A DNA stretch of 57,418 nt from JBDNJM01 sp041687755 (GTDB lineage Bacteria > Planctomycetota > UBA1135 > GCA-002686595), in NCBI GenBank assembly GCA_041687755.1, contig JBDNJM010000001.1, forward strand, positions 1 through 57,418, in the 5' to 3' direction. Each line of letters begins with the position of its first letter. The stretch's first letter is position 1. Under the pieces are notes generated by a model, which did not search any database, had not been told where the DNA came from, and was given only the letters and a program-made list of their open reading frames with translations. A program made the position numbers and the translations under genes. Below, one piece after another: positions 16,689 to 25,902 of this stretch.

Positions 16689-18071
16689 CTAGCGGGGGTC
16701 GGAGGGGATCGTCTCGACCTCGCCGAGGGCGACGCGCTGGCCCTCGACCAGGCGCTGCACACCGTTGCGTACGAGCCGTTCACCGGGCTGCAGCAGACCG
16801 CGCACGAAGGCGAACTCGCCGGTGGTGTGCAGCAGCTCCAGCTCGCGCCGCTCGACCGTGGGCGGGCCCTCGGTCGGGGCGATCGCGTAGGCGGCCCACA
16901 GCCCCCGGCGCGAGCGCACCAAGGCCGTGAGCGGCAGCCAGAAGCCTGCGGTCTCCACGAACTCTTCGAGCTGGAGGTCGACGCGCTGCCCGGGGATCGC
17001 CTGGGTCAGGTCGAGGTCGCCCAGCGTGAACAGCAGCGTGCGCGTGCGCGTCGCGGTGTCGAGCCGCGGCAGGCGCGCCCGCAGCGAGCCCTGGACCGTC
17101 CGCCCGTCGCTGAGCTGCAGCACGTGGGGGGAGTCGGGGGCGAGCCGGCTGCAGACCTCGACCGGCAGCCCGATCCAGGCCTCGAGGTCACTGCTCTGGA
17201 CGACTTCGAGCACGGGCACGCCAGGGCCAGGGTTGCTGCCGAGCTCGGCGAGCACGGCGCCGATCACTCCGTCGAAGGGCGCTTTCAGCTCGGCGTCGGC
17301 GAGGTCCGTCTCGCTGCGGGCGACGGACGCAGCGAGCTCGTCGACGCGCGCTTCGGCGGCGAGGATACGCTCGGGGCGCGTGCCGTTCGTGAGCTCGGCG
17401 AGCTCCTGCCGGGCCGCCTCGAGGGCATGGCCTTGGGCGAGCGCCTCGAACTCGGCCTCGTCGGCGCTGTCCTCCGGCACGTGTCGGCCGGCGACCAGCG
17501 TGCGGCGCCGCCGAGCGGTGAGTTCGGCGAGCTCCAGCCGTTGCTCGAGCTCGGAGACGCGTGCCGCAGCGGCAGCCAGGACCTCCTGGCGCGGCCCGGC
17601 CTCCAGCTCGCTGAGCTGGGCGGCGGCGCTGCCCAGACGGGCGCGCAGCACGGCGAGATCGGCCTCGATCTCCGAGGTGTCGAGCCGCGCGAGCACCTGG
17701 CCGGCGGCGACCGTGTCGCCCTCCGAGACGGTGAGCTCGACGATCGGCTCCGCGGCCTCGAACGCGAGTCGGGTGGTGGCGGCGGCGCGAACTTCACCGC
17801 TGTAGCGCCGTGAGATAGCGTAGCCCTCGATTTTCTGTACTTCGACCAGGCTTACGGTGAGCTCCGCTACGGGGAGCGAGGGATTGTCCTGGGGTTGCAG
17901 CGTCGCGAGGCCGCGCGCGCGCGCCCCGCTGATGGCGAAAGTAGCGGCAGCGGCGACGCCGACGACAGCCAGAACGAACCAGGCGATTGTCGAACGCGGG
18001 CGTGCGCGGTCGCCGGATGCGGGCGCCCCAGGGGGAGTACCGGGAGAGGTAGCGGCGGAGGCGGAGGTCAT
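16689..18071 (-). CDS. RND efflux periplasmic adaptor (membrane fusion protein)
   Basis: 460 residues. One N-terminal membrane helix (TIAWFVLAVVGVAAAATFAI) comes first. A lipoyl-like half follows (VELTVSEGDTVAAGQVLARL), then a long alpha-hairpin rich in A, E and L (about residues 140-260), the second lipoyl half with the signature ADAELKAPFDGVIGAVLAEL, and beta-barrel and membrane-proximal domains. It links the RND pump to an outer-membrane channel. Its ATG overlaps the tetR stop (ATGA), and the pump gene starts 12 nt after its stop, forming the operon tetR-adaptor-pump. Confidence 0.92.
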   Translation of the reverse strand: MTSASAATSPGTPPGAPASGDRARPRSTIAWFVLAVVGVAAAATFAISGARARGLATLQPQDNPSLPVAELTVSLVEVQKIEGYAISRRYSGEVRAAATTRLAFEAAEPIVELTVSEGDTVAAGQVLARLDTSEIEADLAVLRARLGSAAAQLSELEAGPRQEVLAAAAARVSELEQRLELAELTARRRRTLVAGRHVPEDSADEAEFEALAQGHALEAARQELAELTNGTRPERILAAEARVDELAASVARSETDLADAELKAPFDGVIGAVLAELGSNPGPGVPVLEVVQSSDLEAWIGLPVEVCSRLAPDSPHVLQLSDGRTVQGSLRARLPRLDTATRTRTLLFTLGDLDLTQAIPGQRVDLQLEEFVETAGFWLPLTALVRSRRGLWAAYAIAPTEGPPTVERRELELLHTTGEFAFVRGLLQPGERLVRNGVQRLVEGQRVALGEVETIPSDPR

Positions 18072-18823
18072 GACGCGTTGTCGCTAGAGGTCGGTTCGTC
18101 GGGATCGGTCACGGCAGCGTCGAGGTGGGCAGCGATGCGGCCCTGCACAGCGTCCCAGTCGTGCTCGGCGTGCAGGGGGCGCCAGCCGTAGCCGTCGAGC
18201 AGTGCGTGGCAGTGGCGATCGAGCAGGGCGAAGCTGTCGGCGACCTCAAGCTTGGTCAGGTCGAAGTCCATCAGCGTCAGCGTGTAGCTGCCCCAGGACA
18301 TGGCCCACAGCCCGAAGGCGAGGTGCCCGGGTTCGAAGCCCTCAGGCAGCTGCACGTCGCCGGCTTCGACGCCGTCGCGCACGACGCCGCTGAGAATGTC
18401 GGAGCAGGCCTGCTCGCAGGCGTCGAGCTCGGCAACCCGCTGGGGCCCCACTTTGTTGCGCAGGCTGCGGTGCTTGATGATCTGGGTCACCGCGATGTCT
18501 TGGGGGTAGCCGAGGGCCCAGGCGCGGTAGGCGCGGCCGATCGCGAACAGGCGCTCGCGCGTGCCGCCCTCGAACTGGGTCGCGCGCTGGAACAGGTGCT
18601 GCTGGACCTCGGCGATCGCGATGCCTAAAGCGACCACGATCTCTTCCTTGTTCGCGAAGTGCTGGTAGAGCGTGCCCTTGCTGTACTCCGTGCGCTCGGC
18701 GATGCGGTCCATGGTCAGACCCAGGTACCCACGCTCGAGCAGGATCTCGCGCGCGGCGCTAAGGAATTGACGCTCGCGGCGCGCGCGCTCGCGCTGCATG
18801 CGGGGGCTGGACGGGGCTGACAT
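18068..18823 (-). CDS. TetR-family repressor of the efflux operon
   Basis: 251 residues from the ATG at 18821-18823. The N-terminal helix-turn-helix is classic: ILLERGYLGLTMDRIAERTE then YSKGTLYQHFANKEEIVVAL. A helical ligand-binding domain follows. An in-frame ATG 36 nt upstream exists but would place the operator within the coding sequence, so I prefer the shorter form. It is the first gene of the efflux operon and is very likely autoregulatory through the inverted repeat at 18845-18890. The inducing ligand is unknown. Confidence 0.92.
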   Translation of the reverse strand: MSAPSSPRMQRERARRERQFLSAAREILLERGYLGLTMDRIAERTEYSKGTLYQHFANKEEIVVALGIAIAEVQQHLFQRATQFEGGTRERLFAIGRAYRAWALGYPQDIAVTQIIKHRSLRNKVGPQRVAELDACEQACSDILSGVVRDGVEAGDVQLPEGFEPGHLAFGLWAMSWGSYTLTLMDFDLTKLEVADSFALLDRHCHALLDGYGWRPLHAEHDWDAVQGRIAAHLDAAVTDPDEPTSSDNAS

Positions 18824-18844
18824 GGGAACTCTCTTCGGCGATTT

Positions 18845-18890
18845 CTGACGGATCGTCAAGACGGAAGGTCCAGAAATGACGATCCGTCAG
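18845..18890. promoter_or_regulatory. TetR operator, two 13-14 bp sites in inverted orientation
   Basis: CTGACGGATCGTCA (18845-18858) and TGACGATCCGTCAG (18877-18890) are exact reverse complements, 18 nt apart. Each is itself a near-palindrome, TGACG-N3-CGTCA. The pair lies just upstream of tetR, between it and the divergent hutU. Confidence 0.8.
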
Positions 18891-18970
18891 GTTTTGCGAG
18901 GAGCCCTCTTGCCGCCGCGAGGGGATCGCGCTTGGGCCCAGAGCCCTCCCCGGCCAACGCGGAGCGCACC

Positions 18971-18976
18971 TATACT
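18971..18976 (+). promoter_or_regulatory. Candidate -10 box of hutU
   Basis: TATACT within CCTATACTC, 63 nt before the hutU ATG, mirroring hutH. GGCCAACG stands 11 nt upstream of it and 28 nt upstream of the hutH box. Confidence 0.45.
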
Positions 18977-19039
18977 CGGCCTCCCCAGGCTCCTGTCTCA
19001 GCCGCCCAGCTCTTCCCTCCGACCGCCCAGCCGCCCCCC

Positions 19040-20728
19040 ATGTCGACGCCGACCGCCGAACTCCGCCCCCTCCAGATCGTCCCCGGTCCCCAGGTCGCCC
19101 CGCGCGGGTCCACGCGTCGCTGCAAGAGCTGGAAGGCGGAGGCGGCGCTGCGGATGCTGCTCAACAACCTCGACGCCGAGGTCGCCGAGGACCCGGCCAA
19201 CCTGATCGTCTACGGGGGCTCGGGCAAGGCCGCGCGCGACTGGGACTCGCTCAAGGCGATCGTGGCGACCCTCGAGCGGCTCGAGGACGACGAGACCCTG
19301 CTGGTTCAGTCCGGTCGTCCGGTGGGGGTCTTCCGCACCCAGCCCCAGGCGCCGCGCGTCCTGATCGCGAACTCGAACCTTGTGGGGCACTGGGCCAACT
19401 GGAAGCACTTCCGCGAGCTCGAGGAGGCCGGGAAGATGATGTACGGCCAGATGACCGCCGGCAGCTGGATCTACATCGGCAGCCAGGGAATCGTGCAGGG
19501 CACCTACGAGACCTTTGCGGCCTCGGCGCAGCGGCACTTCGGCGGCACGCTTGCCGGGCGCCTGGTTGTGACGGCCGGCCTCGGGGGAATGGGCGGCGCG
19601 CAGCCGCTCGCGGCGACCATGAACGAGGGCACGTGCCTCGCCGCCGACGTGGACCCCGAGCGCATCGCCAAGCGCCTGGAGACGCGCTACTGCGACGAGA
19701 TGGTGCACGACATCGACGAGGCCATCGATCGCGCGCTCGAATGGAAGACGAACAAAACGGCTCGCTCGATCGGAGTGGTCGCCAACGCCGTGGACCTCCT
19801 GCGTCGGCTCGTCGAGCGCAACATCACGCCCGACGTGCTCACCGACCAGACCAGCGCCCACGATCCGCTGATGGGCTACGTTCCTGGGGGCATGAGCCTC
19901 AAGGAGGCGTTCAGCCTGCGCAAGAGCGATCCGGCCGACTACGAGAAGCGCTCGCTCAGCACCATGGTCGAGCACGTCGGCCTGATGAACGAGCTGCAGA
20001 AGCGCGGCGCGGACACCTTCGACTACGGCAACAACCTGCGCGGTTTTGCCGAGGCCGCCGGAATGGAAAACGCCTTCGAGTTCGAGGGCTTCGTTCCGAA
20101 GTACATCCGCCCGCTGTTCTGCGAGGGCAAGGGCCCGTTCCGCTGGGCGGCGCTGTCGGGTGACCCGCAGGACATCGCGGTCACCGACGAGATCATTCAG
20201 GAACTCTTCCCGCACGACGCGGGCCTGATGCGCTGGATCGACATGGCCCAGGAACGCATCGAGTTCCAAGGCCTGCCGGCGCGCATCTGCTGGCTCGGGC
20301 TTGGCGATCGGGCGAAGGCGGGCCTCGCGTTCAACGCGGCGGTCGCCGCGGGCCGCATCTCCGCGCCGCTCGCCATCGGCAGGGACCACCTCGACTGCGG
20401 TTCGGTGGCCTCGCCCAACCGGGAGACCGAGGCGATGAAGGACGGCACCGACGCCGTCGCCGATTGGCCGATTCTCAACGCGATGCTGAACGTCGCCTCC
20501 GGCGCGGCCTGGGTCTCGTTCCACCACGGCGGTGGCGTCGGCATGGGCTACAGCCTGCACTCGGGCCAGGTCAGCGTGGCCGACGGTACGCCCGAGGCCG
20601 CCGAGGCCCTGGAGCGCGTTCTGACCAACGACCCGGGCACGGGCGTGATGCGCCACGTGGACGCGGGCTACGACGCGGCGATCGCCTGCGCCCGCGACAA
20701 GAACATGGATCTGCCGATGCTGGACTGA
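19040..20728 (+). CDS. hutU: Urocanate hydratase
   Basis: 562 residues, as usual for the family. It converts urocanate to imidazolonepropionate with tightly bound NAD+, the second step of histidine degradation. The NAD-binding glycine-rich segment is GLGGMGGAQ at 180-188. The conserved cysteine is C417 in RICWLGLGDRAKAG. Family blocks YGGSGKAARDW, LLIAN-type loops and FHHGGGVGMGYS are present. I start at ATG 19040; the upstream extension is a proline-rich leader. A strong hairpin terminator follows directly. No hutI or hutG gene is seen in the window. Confidence 0.97.
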   Translation: MSTPTAELRPLQIVPGPQVAPRGSTRRCKSWKAEAALRMLLNNLDAEVAEDPANLIVYGGSGKAARDWDSLKAIVATLERLEDDETLLVQSGRPVGVFRTQPQAPRVLIANSNLVGHWANWKHFRELEEAGKMMYGQMTAGSWIYIGSQGIVQGTYETFAASAQRHFGGTLAGRLVVTAGLGGMGGAQPLAATMNEGTCLAADVDPERIAKRLETRYCDEMVHDIDEAIDRALEWKTNKTARSIGVVANAVDLLRRLVERNITPDVLTDQTSAHDPLMGYVPGGMSLKEAFSLRKSDPADYEKRSLSTMVEHVGLMNELQKRGADTFDYGNNLRGFAEAAGMENAFEFEGFVPKYIRPLFCEGKGPFRWAALSGDPQDIAVTDEIIQELFPHDAGLMRWIDMAQERIEFQGLPARICWLGLGDRAKAGLAFNAAVAAGRISAPLAIGRDHLDCGSVASPNRETEAMKDGTDAVADWPILNAMLNVASGAAWVSFHHGGGVGMGYSLHSGQVSVADGTPEAAEALERVLTNDPGTGVMRHVDAGYDAAIACARDKNMDLPMLD

Positions 20729-20730
20729 AA

Positions 20731-20764
20731 TCCGCTCGCGCGAGGGGGGCCTCGCGCGAGCGGA
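20731..20764. terminator. Strong bidirectional hairpin terminator after hutU
   Basis: Fourteen perfect pairs: TCCGCTCGCGCGAG (20731-20744) with CTCGCGCGAGCGGA (20751-20764) around GGGGGC. It lies between convergent genes. There is no T-run. Confidence 0.8.
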
Positions 20765-20778
20765 CGACAGGCCGTGGA

Positions 20779-23031
20779 TCAGAGGCGCAGGGGAGCTTCG
20801 CGGGAACCCGCTCGGGCGCCCTTGGCGAGCTCGATCGCGCTGATCGTGGTTTCGGTTCCAGGCGGCGTGCGGACTTCGACCATTAGGTAGCGGGCGTCTT
20901 CCGTGCACTGGAACTCGCCTATGGGCACCGCTTCAGCCCAGGACAAGTTGTCGGTGGAGCAGGCGAGGCGGAACTCTAGCTCGCCCTCACCGGCGGCCTC
21001 GACGAGTACGCGATCCATGTCGCGCCCAACGGCCTCGAGGTCGAACACCGCGGTCGCACGGCCGGGCTCGCGCTCGTCCATGCGCAGGCGCCAGACGTCG
21101 TTCAGGAACAGGTCCTTCGAGTGGCGTCCGAGCACCAGAGCGAAGACGTCGAGGTCGGGATCATAGGAGAGGTCGTAGTAACCGCCCCGAGCGCTCGGCG
21201 GGTCGGCCTGGGGCTGTTCTTGCCAGGAGCGCGATTCAAGATCGAACGTCCACAGGTCCGCCTTGCGCTCGGAGAATTGGTTCTGCGTGCCGCCGAACAG
21301 GACGAAGCGATCCCGCCGGGGATGGTGGGAGAAGGCGGTCCGAGTGCGCGGCGAAGGCGAGGGGTCGAGCAGGAGCACTTCGGCCGTCCGCTCCTCGATG
21401 TCGATGATGCGTGTCAGGTTGAGGTAGGAGTGGTTCTGAGTGCCGTCCTTGGCGTCCAGCTCGCCCCCAAAGACCACAAGTTCGTCGCGCAGCGGGTCGT
21501 GCCCGATGGCCGCGGAGCCGCTGGGGCTCCAGCTCTCGATGCCCTCGAGCGTCGTCACCGGAGTGAACTTTCCGAGTCCCGTCCAGTTCGGACCGGCCGG
21601 GTCGAACTGGAAGCCGTAGAGGTGTCGCAGGAGGATGAAGTCCTTATGCGTGCTGCGGTAGACGAAGGGCGCGTCGCTGAACTTGCTCGTGAGCTGATTG
21701 CCCGGCAGCTTGCGCCAGGTCGAGGTGGGGCGATCGAACGCCCAGAATTCGTCGTAGGTTCCATTCGGGCGCCGTACGCCGTTGGTCCAGCCGCCCGGCA
21801 GCAGGATGGTGTCATGTTCCGGGCTGTAGTCCACGCCCTGGTGACAGCGCCCGATCGGGCGCTGGCCATTGGTCTCGATTTCCTCCCAGGTTCGCGCAAC
21901 GAGGTCGTACTCCCAGACGTCTTCGGTGTTGACCATCAATCCGCCCCGGGTGTCCGCGACTTCGCCCGAGTAGATCCAGATGCGGCTATTGCCGACATAG
22001 GTCTGGGGCACGGTGGTACGGGGGAACGGGGGCTCGATCGGGTGGTCCTGCGTCCACTGGGCCTCGCACCAGGTCAGGCCCTCCTCGGTCTGGCGCAGGT
22101 GGCTGCGGTCCAGGCCGTGGAGCGCCGCGCCTGCGATGCGGGGGTCCGCGCTCACCCTGGGAACGTGCAGCAGCTCGTTCACCACGCCGTCGGCGTCGCG
22201 CAATGTCATGCGGATCGGGTCAGATCCGTGCAGGGTTCCCCGCAGCTCCTCCCATTCGGAGGAGGGCACGTGTCGCGCGGAGACGTGCAGGTCGTCGATG
22301 GCGAGGCCCTCGACGGGATGGACGAAGAACGCCTCGTTCTCAGGCCGGCCGCTGGGCTCGAAGTTGTGCCCGACCTTGACGCTTCCGTTAAGGCTCATGC
22401 GGATGGTCTTGAACTCCTCGAGTTCCCAGGAACAGCCCAGGAGGTTCCATTCGTCGTAACGCACGGGCTCGATGCTCTTGAACGTTCGCGACTGCTTGTC
22501 GCTGCCCTCGGGGAGGGTGCATCTCATGATCGTGAAGCCATCCGATCCGAGTTCGATCCCGAGGCGGTCGGTCAGTTCGACCAAGCGTCCCCGCGAGCCT
22601 TCGGTGGGGCGGAACCAGAAGCTGAAGTTGCCGACCTCGCCGATCCCGTCCGCAAGGGCGAATTCCAGGCCCTCGGGCACCTCTACGGCACCGCCCAGAT
22701 GCCCGCGGGTCGCTGTGGACACCGGCGTGCCCTCCAGAGCTCCCAGTTCGGGCTCGGTGCCCGCATTGAAGCTGGCGTAGAGGAGCGACTTTGGCCCGAC
22801 GCGAGCCTCGTCTAGAACGATTAGGGCACCGGTCTCGGTGGGGGTGGCGCGCCTGAAGCTGCCGCGCTCGATTTGATACTCCAAGCCTTCTGCAGACCGC
22901 GGGAGCAGCAGGGTTCCGGGCTCGGTCGACGGAGTCGAACCTTCAGTGGATTGGGGAACCCCGGTCGCTGGCGCGCACGCGTAGGGGAGCGCGAGCAAGG
23001 TGAGCTTCAAAAACTGGCAAGTGATCTGCAT
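20779..23031 (-). CDS. Kelch-repeat lipoprotein with LamG-like N-terminal part
   Basis: 750 residues from the ATG at 23029-23031, giving the signal MQITCQFLKLTLLALPYAC (lipobox LPYAC). An N-terminal region of about 230 residues resembles a LamG/concanavalin-like sandwich (VGNFSFWFRPTEGSRGRLVE, RMSLNGSVKVG). A kelch-type propeller follows with repeats such as RIWIYSGEVADTRGGLMVNT, DVWEYDLVARTWEEIETNG, FVLFGGTQNQF and DLWTFDLESRSWQEQ. The C-terminal segment looks like another beta-sandwich. It is probably surface-exposed and carbohydrate- or protein-binding. No copper-oxidase ligands are evident, so galactose oxidase activity is not supported. Confidence 0.82.
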   Translation of the reverse strand: MQITCQFLKLTLLALPYACAPATGVPQSTEGSTPSTEPGTLLLPRSAEGLEYQIERGSFRRATPTETGALIVLDEARVGPKSLLYASFNAGTEPELGALEGTPVSTATRGHLGGAVEVPEGLEFALADGIGEVGNFSFWFRPTEGSRGRLVELTDRLGIELGSDGFTIMRCTLPEGSDKQSRTFKSIEPVRYDEWNLLGCSWELEEFKTIRMSLNGSVKVGHNFEPSGRPENEAFFVHPVEGLAIDDLHVSARHVPSSEWEELRGTLHGSDPIRMTLRDADGVVNELLHVPRVSADPRIAGAALHGLDRSHLRQTEEGLTWCEAQWTQDHPIEPPFPRTTVPQTYVGNSRIWIYSGEVADTRGGLMVNTEDVWEYDLVARTWEEIETNGQRPIGRCHQGVDYSPEHDTILLPGGWTNGVRRPNGTYDEFWAFDRPTSTWRKLPGNQLTSKFSDAPFVYRSTHKDFILLRHLYGFQFDPAGPNWTGLGKFTPVTTLEGIESWSPSGSAAIGHDPLRDELVVFGGELDAKDGTQNHSYLNLTRIIDIEERTAEVLLLDPSPSPRTRTAFSHHPRRDRFVLFGGTQNQFSERKADLWTFDLESRSWQEQPQADPPSARGGYYDLSYDPDLDVFALVLGRHSKDLFLNDVWRLRMDEREPGRATAVFDLEAVGRDMDRVLVEAAGEGELEFRLACSTDNLSWAEAVPIGEFQCTEDARYLMVEVRTPPGTETTISAIELAKGARAGSREAPLRL

Positions 23032-23275
23032 CGAGTGGGAGACCGGGGGAGTACTGGGGGGCAGGCGAGTTTGGGTTGCCCCTGGGCTTCGGTGCAGGGA
23101 CGAAGCCACATGATATGCGGCTCCGGTCCTCCTTAGTGGGCTCTAGAGGCGGTATTGTGCTGGCATCCTCGCCCCTTTCCTACCCCCCCCGGCGGGCCGA
23201 CCGGAGCTCCCTGCTCTGCTTCTGGGCCACCCAGATCTGCGGCGGCCTACACCTTCTTTCCACCCTCACTAACCC

Positions 23276-23875
23276 ATGAATCTCTGGATCCTGCTCGGCA
23301 TCTTCTTGGCGGTGCCGCTGTTGCTGCTGATGTTTGGCGTTGGTGCCTTCAACCGGCTCGTCGAGCTCAAAAACCGCTTCGAGAACGCGTTCAGTCAGAT
23401 CGACGTCCAGCTGCGCCGTCGGTACGACCTGATCCCCAACCTCGTGGAGACGGCGAAGGCCTACATGAGCCACGAGCGCGAGACGCTCGAGGCCGTGATC
23501 CAGGCGCGCAACGGAGCCGTGTCCGCTGAGAAGCGCGCCGCTGCCAACCCCGGAGACCCGGCGGCGCTCGCGGGCTTGATGGGGGCGGAGAGCGTGTTGG
23601 GTGGAGCACTGGGACGCCTGATGGTCGTTGCGGAGCAATACCCCGATCTCAAGGCCAACCAAAACATGATGCAGCTCTCCGAGGAGCTGACGACGACCGA
23701 GAACAAGATCGCGTTCGCGCGTCAGGCCTACAACGACTCGGTCACGACCTACAACACGGCCCGCGAGAGCGTGCCGACCAACTTGATCGCCGGGGTGTTT
23801 AACTTCGGCGAGGCGCCGCTGTTCGAGATCGACGACGACGCGGTTCGCGAGACGCCCCAGGTCTCGTTCGGCTGA
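23276..23875 (+). CDS. lemA: LemA-family protein
   Basis: 199 residues. An N-terminal membrane helix (NLWILLGIFLAVPLLLLMFG) is followed by the LemA core: FNRLVELKNRFENAFSQIDV, RRRYDLIPNLVETAKAY, YPDLKANQNMMQLSEEL, ENKIAFARQAYNDSVTTYN. The end EAPLFEIDDDAVRETPQVSF is also typical. The membrane-anchored helical bundle is of uncertain role. It is commonly encoded next to M48 proteases, and here the M48 gene starts 38 nt downstream, so the two probably form a functional pair. Confidence 0.95.
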   Translation: MNLWILLGIFLAVPLLLLMFGVGAFNRLVELKNRFENAFSQIDVQLRRRYDLIPNLVETAKAYMSHERETLEAVIQARNGAVSAEKRAAANPGDPAALAGLMGAESVLGGALGRLMVVAEQYPDLKANQNMMQLSEELTTTENKIAFARQAYNDSVTTYNTARESVPTNLIAGVFNFGEAPLFEIDDDAVRETPQVSFG

Positions 23876-23913
23876 GTGACCTGGGCGCCCTCTAAAGGCG
23901 GCGCTCGCACACC

Positions 23914-25884
23914 TTGGACTTCTTCGAGCATCAGGCGGCGGCGCGCAAGACGAGCACTCGTCTGGTCGTGCTGTTCGGCCTGGCCCTACTGGGCCTGACC
24001 GCCGGCGTGTACGGGCTGTTCAGCGTGCTGGACATGTTCAACGTGCGCACGGCGGGGGTCGACTCCGGCGTGCGCTTCGCGGCGTTCGACCCGCTGCGGC
24101 TCGTTTTGGCGCTGGCCCTGACAGGGGCGTTCGTCGGCGGGGGCTCAGCGATTCGCACGTATCAGCTGCGCGGCGGCGGGCGCGTGGTGGCGGAGTCGAT
24201 GGGTGCGCGGCTGATCAGCAACGCCCCGCGGGATGCCGCGGAGCAGCGCGCGCTCAACGTCGTCGAGGAGATGGCGATCGCGAGCGGCAGCCCGGTTCCG
24301 CCGGTGTACCTGCTCGACAAGGAGGACGGCATCAACGCGTTTGCCGCGGGCTACGGGCCCAACGACGCCGTGATCGGGCTGACGCGCGGAGCGCTCGAGA
24401 GCTTCTCTCGGCAGGAGCTGCAGGGCGTCGTCGGCCACGAGTTCAGCCACATCCTGAACGGCGACATGCGCCTGAATCTGCGCTTGATCGGCTACCTGCA
24501 CGGCATCCTGCTGATGACCTTGTTCGGGCGCATGCTGTTCTACCTCGGGGCCCACTCACCGAGGATCGGGCGGGGGCGCGGCGGAGGCTCGGACAAGGGC
24601 GCGGCGCCGGCCTTCGCGCTTGGCCTGGGGCTGCTGGCCCTCGGTTCGATCGGGCATCTGTTCGCGCGCTTGATCCAGTCCGCGATCTCTCGCCAGCGGG
24701 AGTACCTCGCGGACGCTTCGGCGGTGCAGTTCACGCGCTCGGTCGACGGCATCGCCGGCGCGCTGGAGCGGCTCGGCGGTCACGCAGCGGGCTCGCGGCT
24801 CTACGCGCCCAACGCGGAGGAAGCGGCGCACATGATGTTCGGCTCCACGGGGAAGTGGAACCTGGCGAGCTTCTTCAGCACCCACCCGCCGTTGGACAAG
24901 CGGGTGGCGCGGTTGCGCGGCCTGAGCAAGGAGCAGCTCGCCCGCATGGGAGCCCTCAAGCGCAGCACGCGCACCTCGGAATCCGGTCCCGGCCTGGCCC
25001 TGGGCCTGGCGGGGGGGGAGTCGGGTATGGGGTGGTCGGACCCGGAGGTCGTCGGCCTCGCGGCAGGCAGCCTGACGGACGAAGATGTCGATTACGCGCG
25101 CGACCTGCTCGAGCGCATTCCGCCGGCCCTGCGCGCCGCGGTTGTCGAGCCGTTCGAGGCGCGCGCCGTGATCTACGCGCTGTTGCTCTCGGGCGACCCG
25201 GGACTGCGCAGGGAGGAACTGGTTCGACTGGAAGCCCACGCGGACGGGCGCACGTACACAGCCACGGCCCGACTGGCGCCGCTGACCGAAGCGCTAGACC
25301 CTCGGCTGCGGCTGCCGCTGCTGGAGCTGGCGGCGCGGCCGCTGCGCGAAATGAGCGCGCGTCAATACCAGGCGTTCCGCGCCAACCTGGAGATGCTGGT
25401 GATGTCCGACCAGCGCGTGACGCCTTTTGAGCATGCCCTGCGCGGCGTCATTCTGTGCCAGCTAGATCCGCTGTTTGGGGGCCGGGATCTGCGGCGCTTG
25501 GGTCGCCTGCGGCTGCGCGACCGGCTCGAAGAGGTGGGCGTCGTGCTCAGCATGGTCGCGCACGGGGCGGGGCGCGCGGATCGCGCTCTCGACACGGCCT
25601 GGGGGGCGGGACGCCAACACCTGCCCCCGGGGTTGCCGGTACAGCCACTCGACTTGCGCGATGCGGACGCCGCCTTCGAGCGATCCCTCGGACGATTGTG
25701 GGACCTGCGGCCCGCCGAGCTGCGCCTGCTGCTGGAGGCACTATGGTTGGCGGCCGTGAGCGATGGCGAGGTGCGCGTCGTCGAGGCGGAGCTGTTCCGC
25801 GCCGTTGCCGCGGCGCTCGCTTGTCCGATGCCCCCGCTGCTCGCGGGACAGCCGGTGGAGGCCGGCGTGCTGCCCGCCGTTTGA
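23914..25884 (+). CDS. M48-family membrane metalloprotease with long C-terminal extension
   Basis: 656 residues from the TTG at 23914. There are two N-terminal membrane helices (about 16-37 and 52-72). The catalytic site VVGHEFSHILNGD has zinc ligands H175 and H179, and the third ligand is likely E263 in SRQREYLADASAVQF. Further membrane segments lie between. This part resembles HtpX, which degrades misfolded membrane proteins. About 300 extra residues follow. They are helical and carry two similar motifs, LVMSDQRVTPFEHALRGVI and LAAVSDGEVRVVEAELFRAV, which look like TerB-type acidic loops. Such an extension is not in classic HtpX. LemA lies upstream, and an anchored unknown protein begins 18 nt downstream. 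Confidence 0.9.
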   Translation: MDFFEHQAAARKTSTRLVVLFGLALLGLTAGVYGLFSVLDMFNVRTAGVDSGVRFAAFDPLRLVLALALTGAFVGGGSAIRTYQLRGGGRVVAESMGARLISNAPRDAAEQRALNVVEEMAIASGSPVPPVYLLDKEDGINAFAAGYGPNDAVIGLTRGALESFSRQELQGVVGHEFSHILNGDMRLNLRLIGYLHGILLMTLFGRMLFYLGAHSPRIGRGRGGGSDKGAAPAFALGLGLLALGSIGHLFARLIQSAISRQREYLADASAVQFTRSVDGIAGALERLGGHAAGSRLYAPNAEEAAHMMFGSTGKWNLASFFSTHPPLDKRVARLRGLSKEQLARMGALKRSTRTSESGPGLALGLAGGESGMGWSDPEVVGLAAGSLTDEDVDYARDLLERIPPALRAAVVEPFEARAVIYALLLSGDPGLRREELVRLEAHADGRTYTATARLAPLTEALDPRLRLPLLELAARPLREMSARQYQAFRANLEMLVMSDQRVTPFEHALRGVILCQLDPLFGGRDLRRLGRLRLRDRLEEVGVVLSMVAHGAGRADRALDTAWGAGRQHLPPGLPVQPLDLRDADAAFERSLGRLWDLRPAELRLLLEALWLAAVSDGEVRVVEAELFRAVAAALACPMPPLLAGQPVEAGVLPAV

Positions 25885-25902
25885 GGCGGGCGCCGATCAA
25901 CC

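Noticed and set aside
18998..20908. 636-codon ORF antisense to hutU
   Set aside because: The sense strand encodes an unmistakable urocanate hydratase and the antisense product is low-complexity.
20779..23031. Galactose oxidase
   Set aside because: Kelch-type repeats are present, but the copper-binding Tyr/His set and the Cys-Tyr pair could not be recognised.
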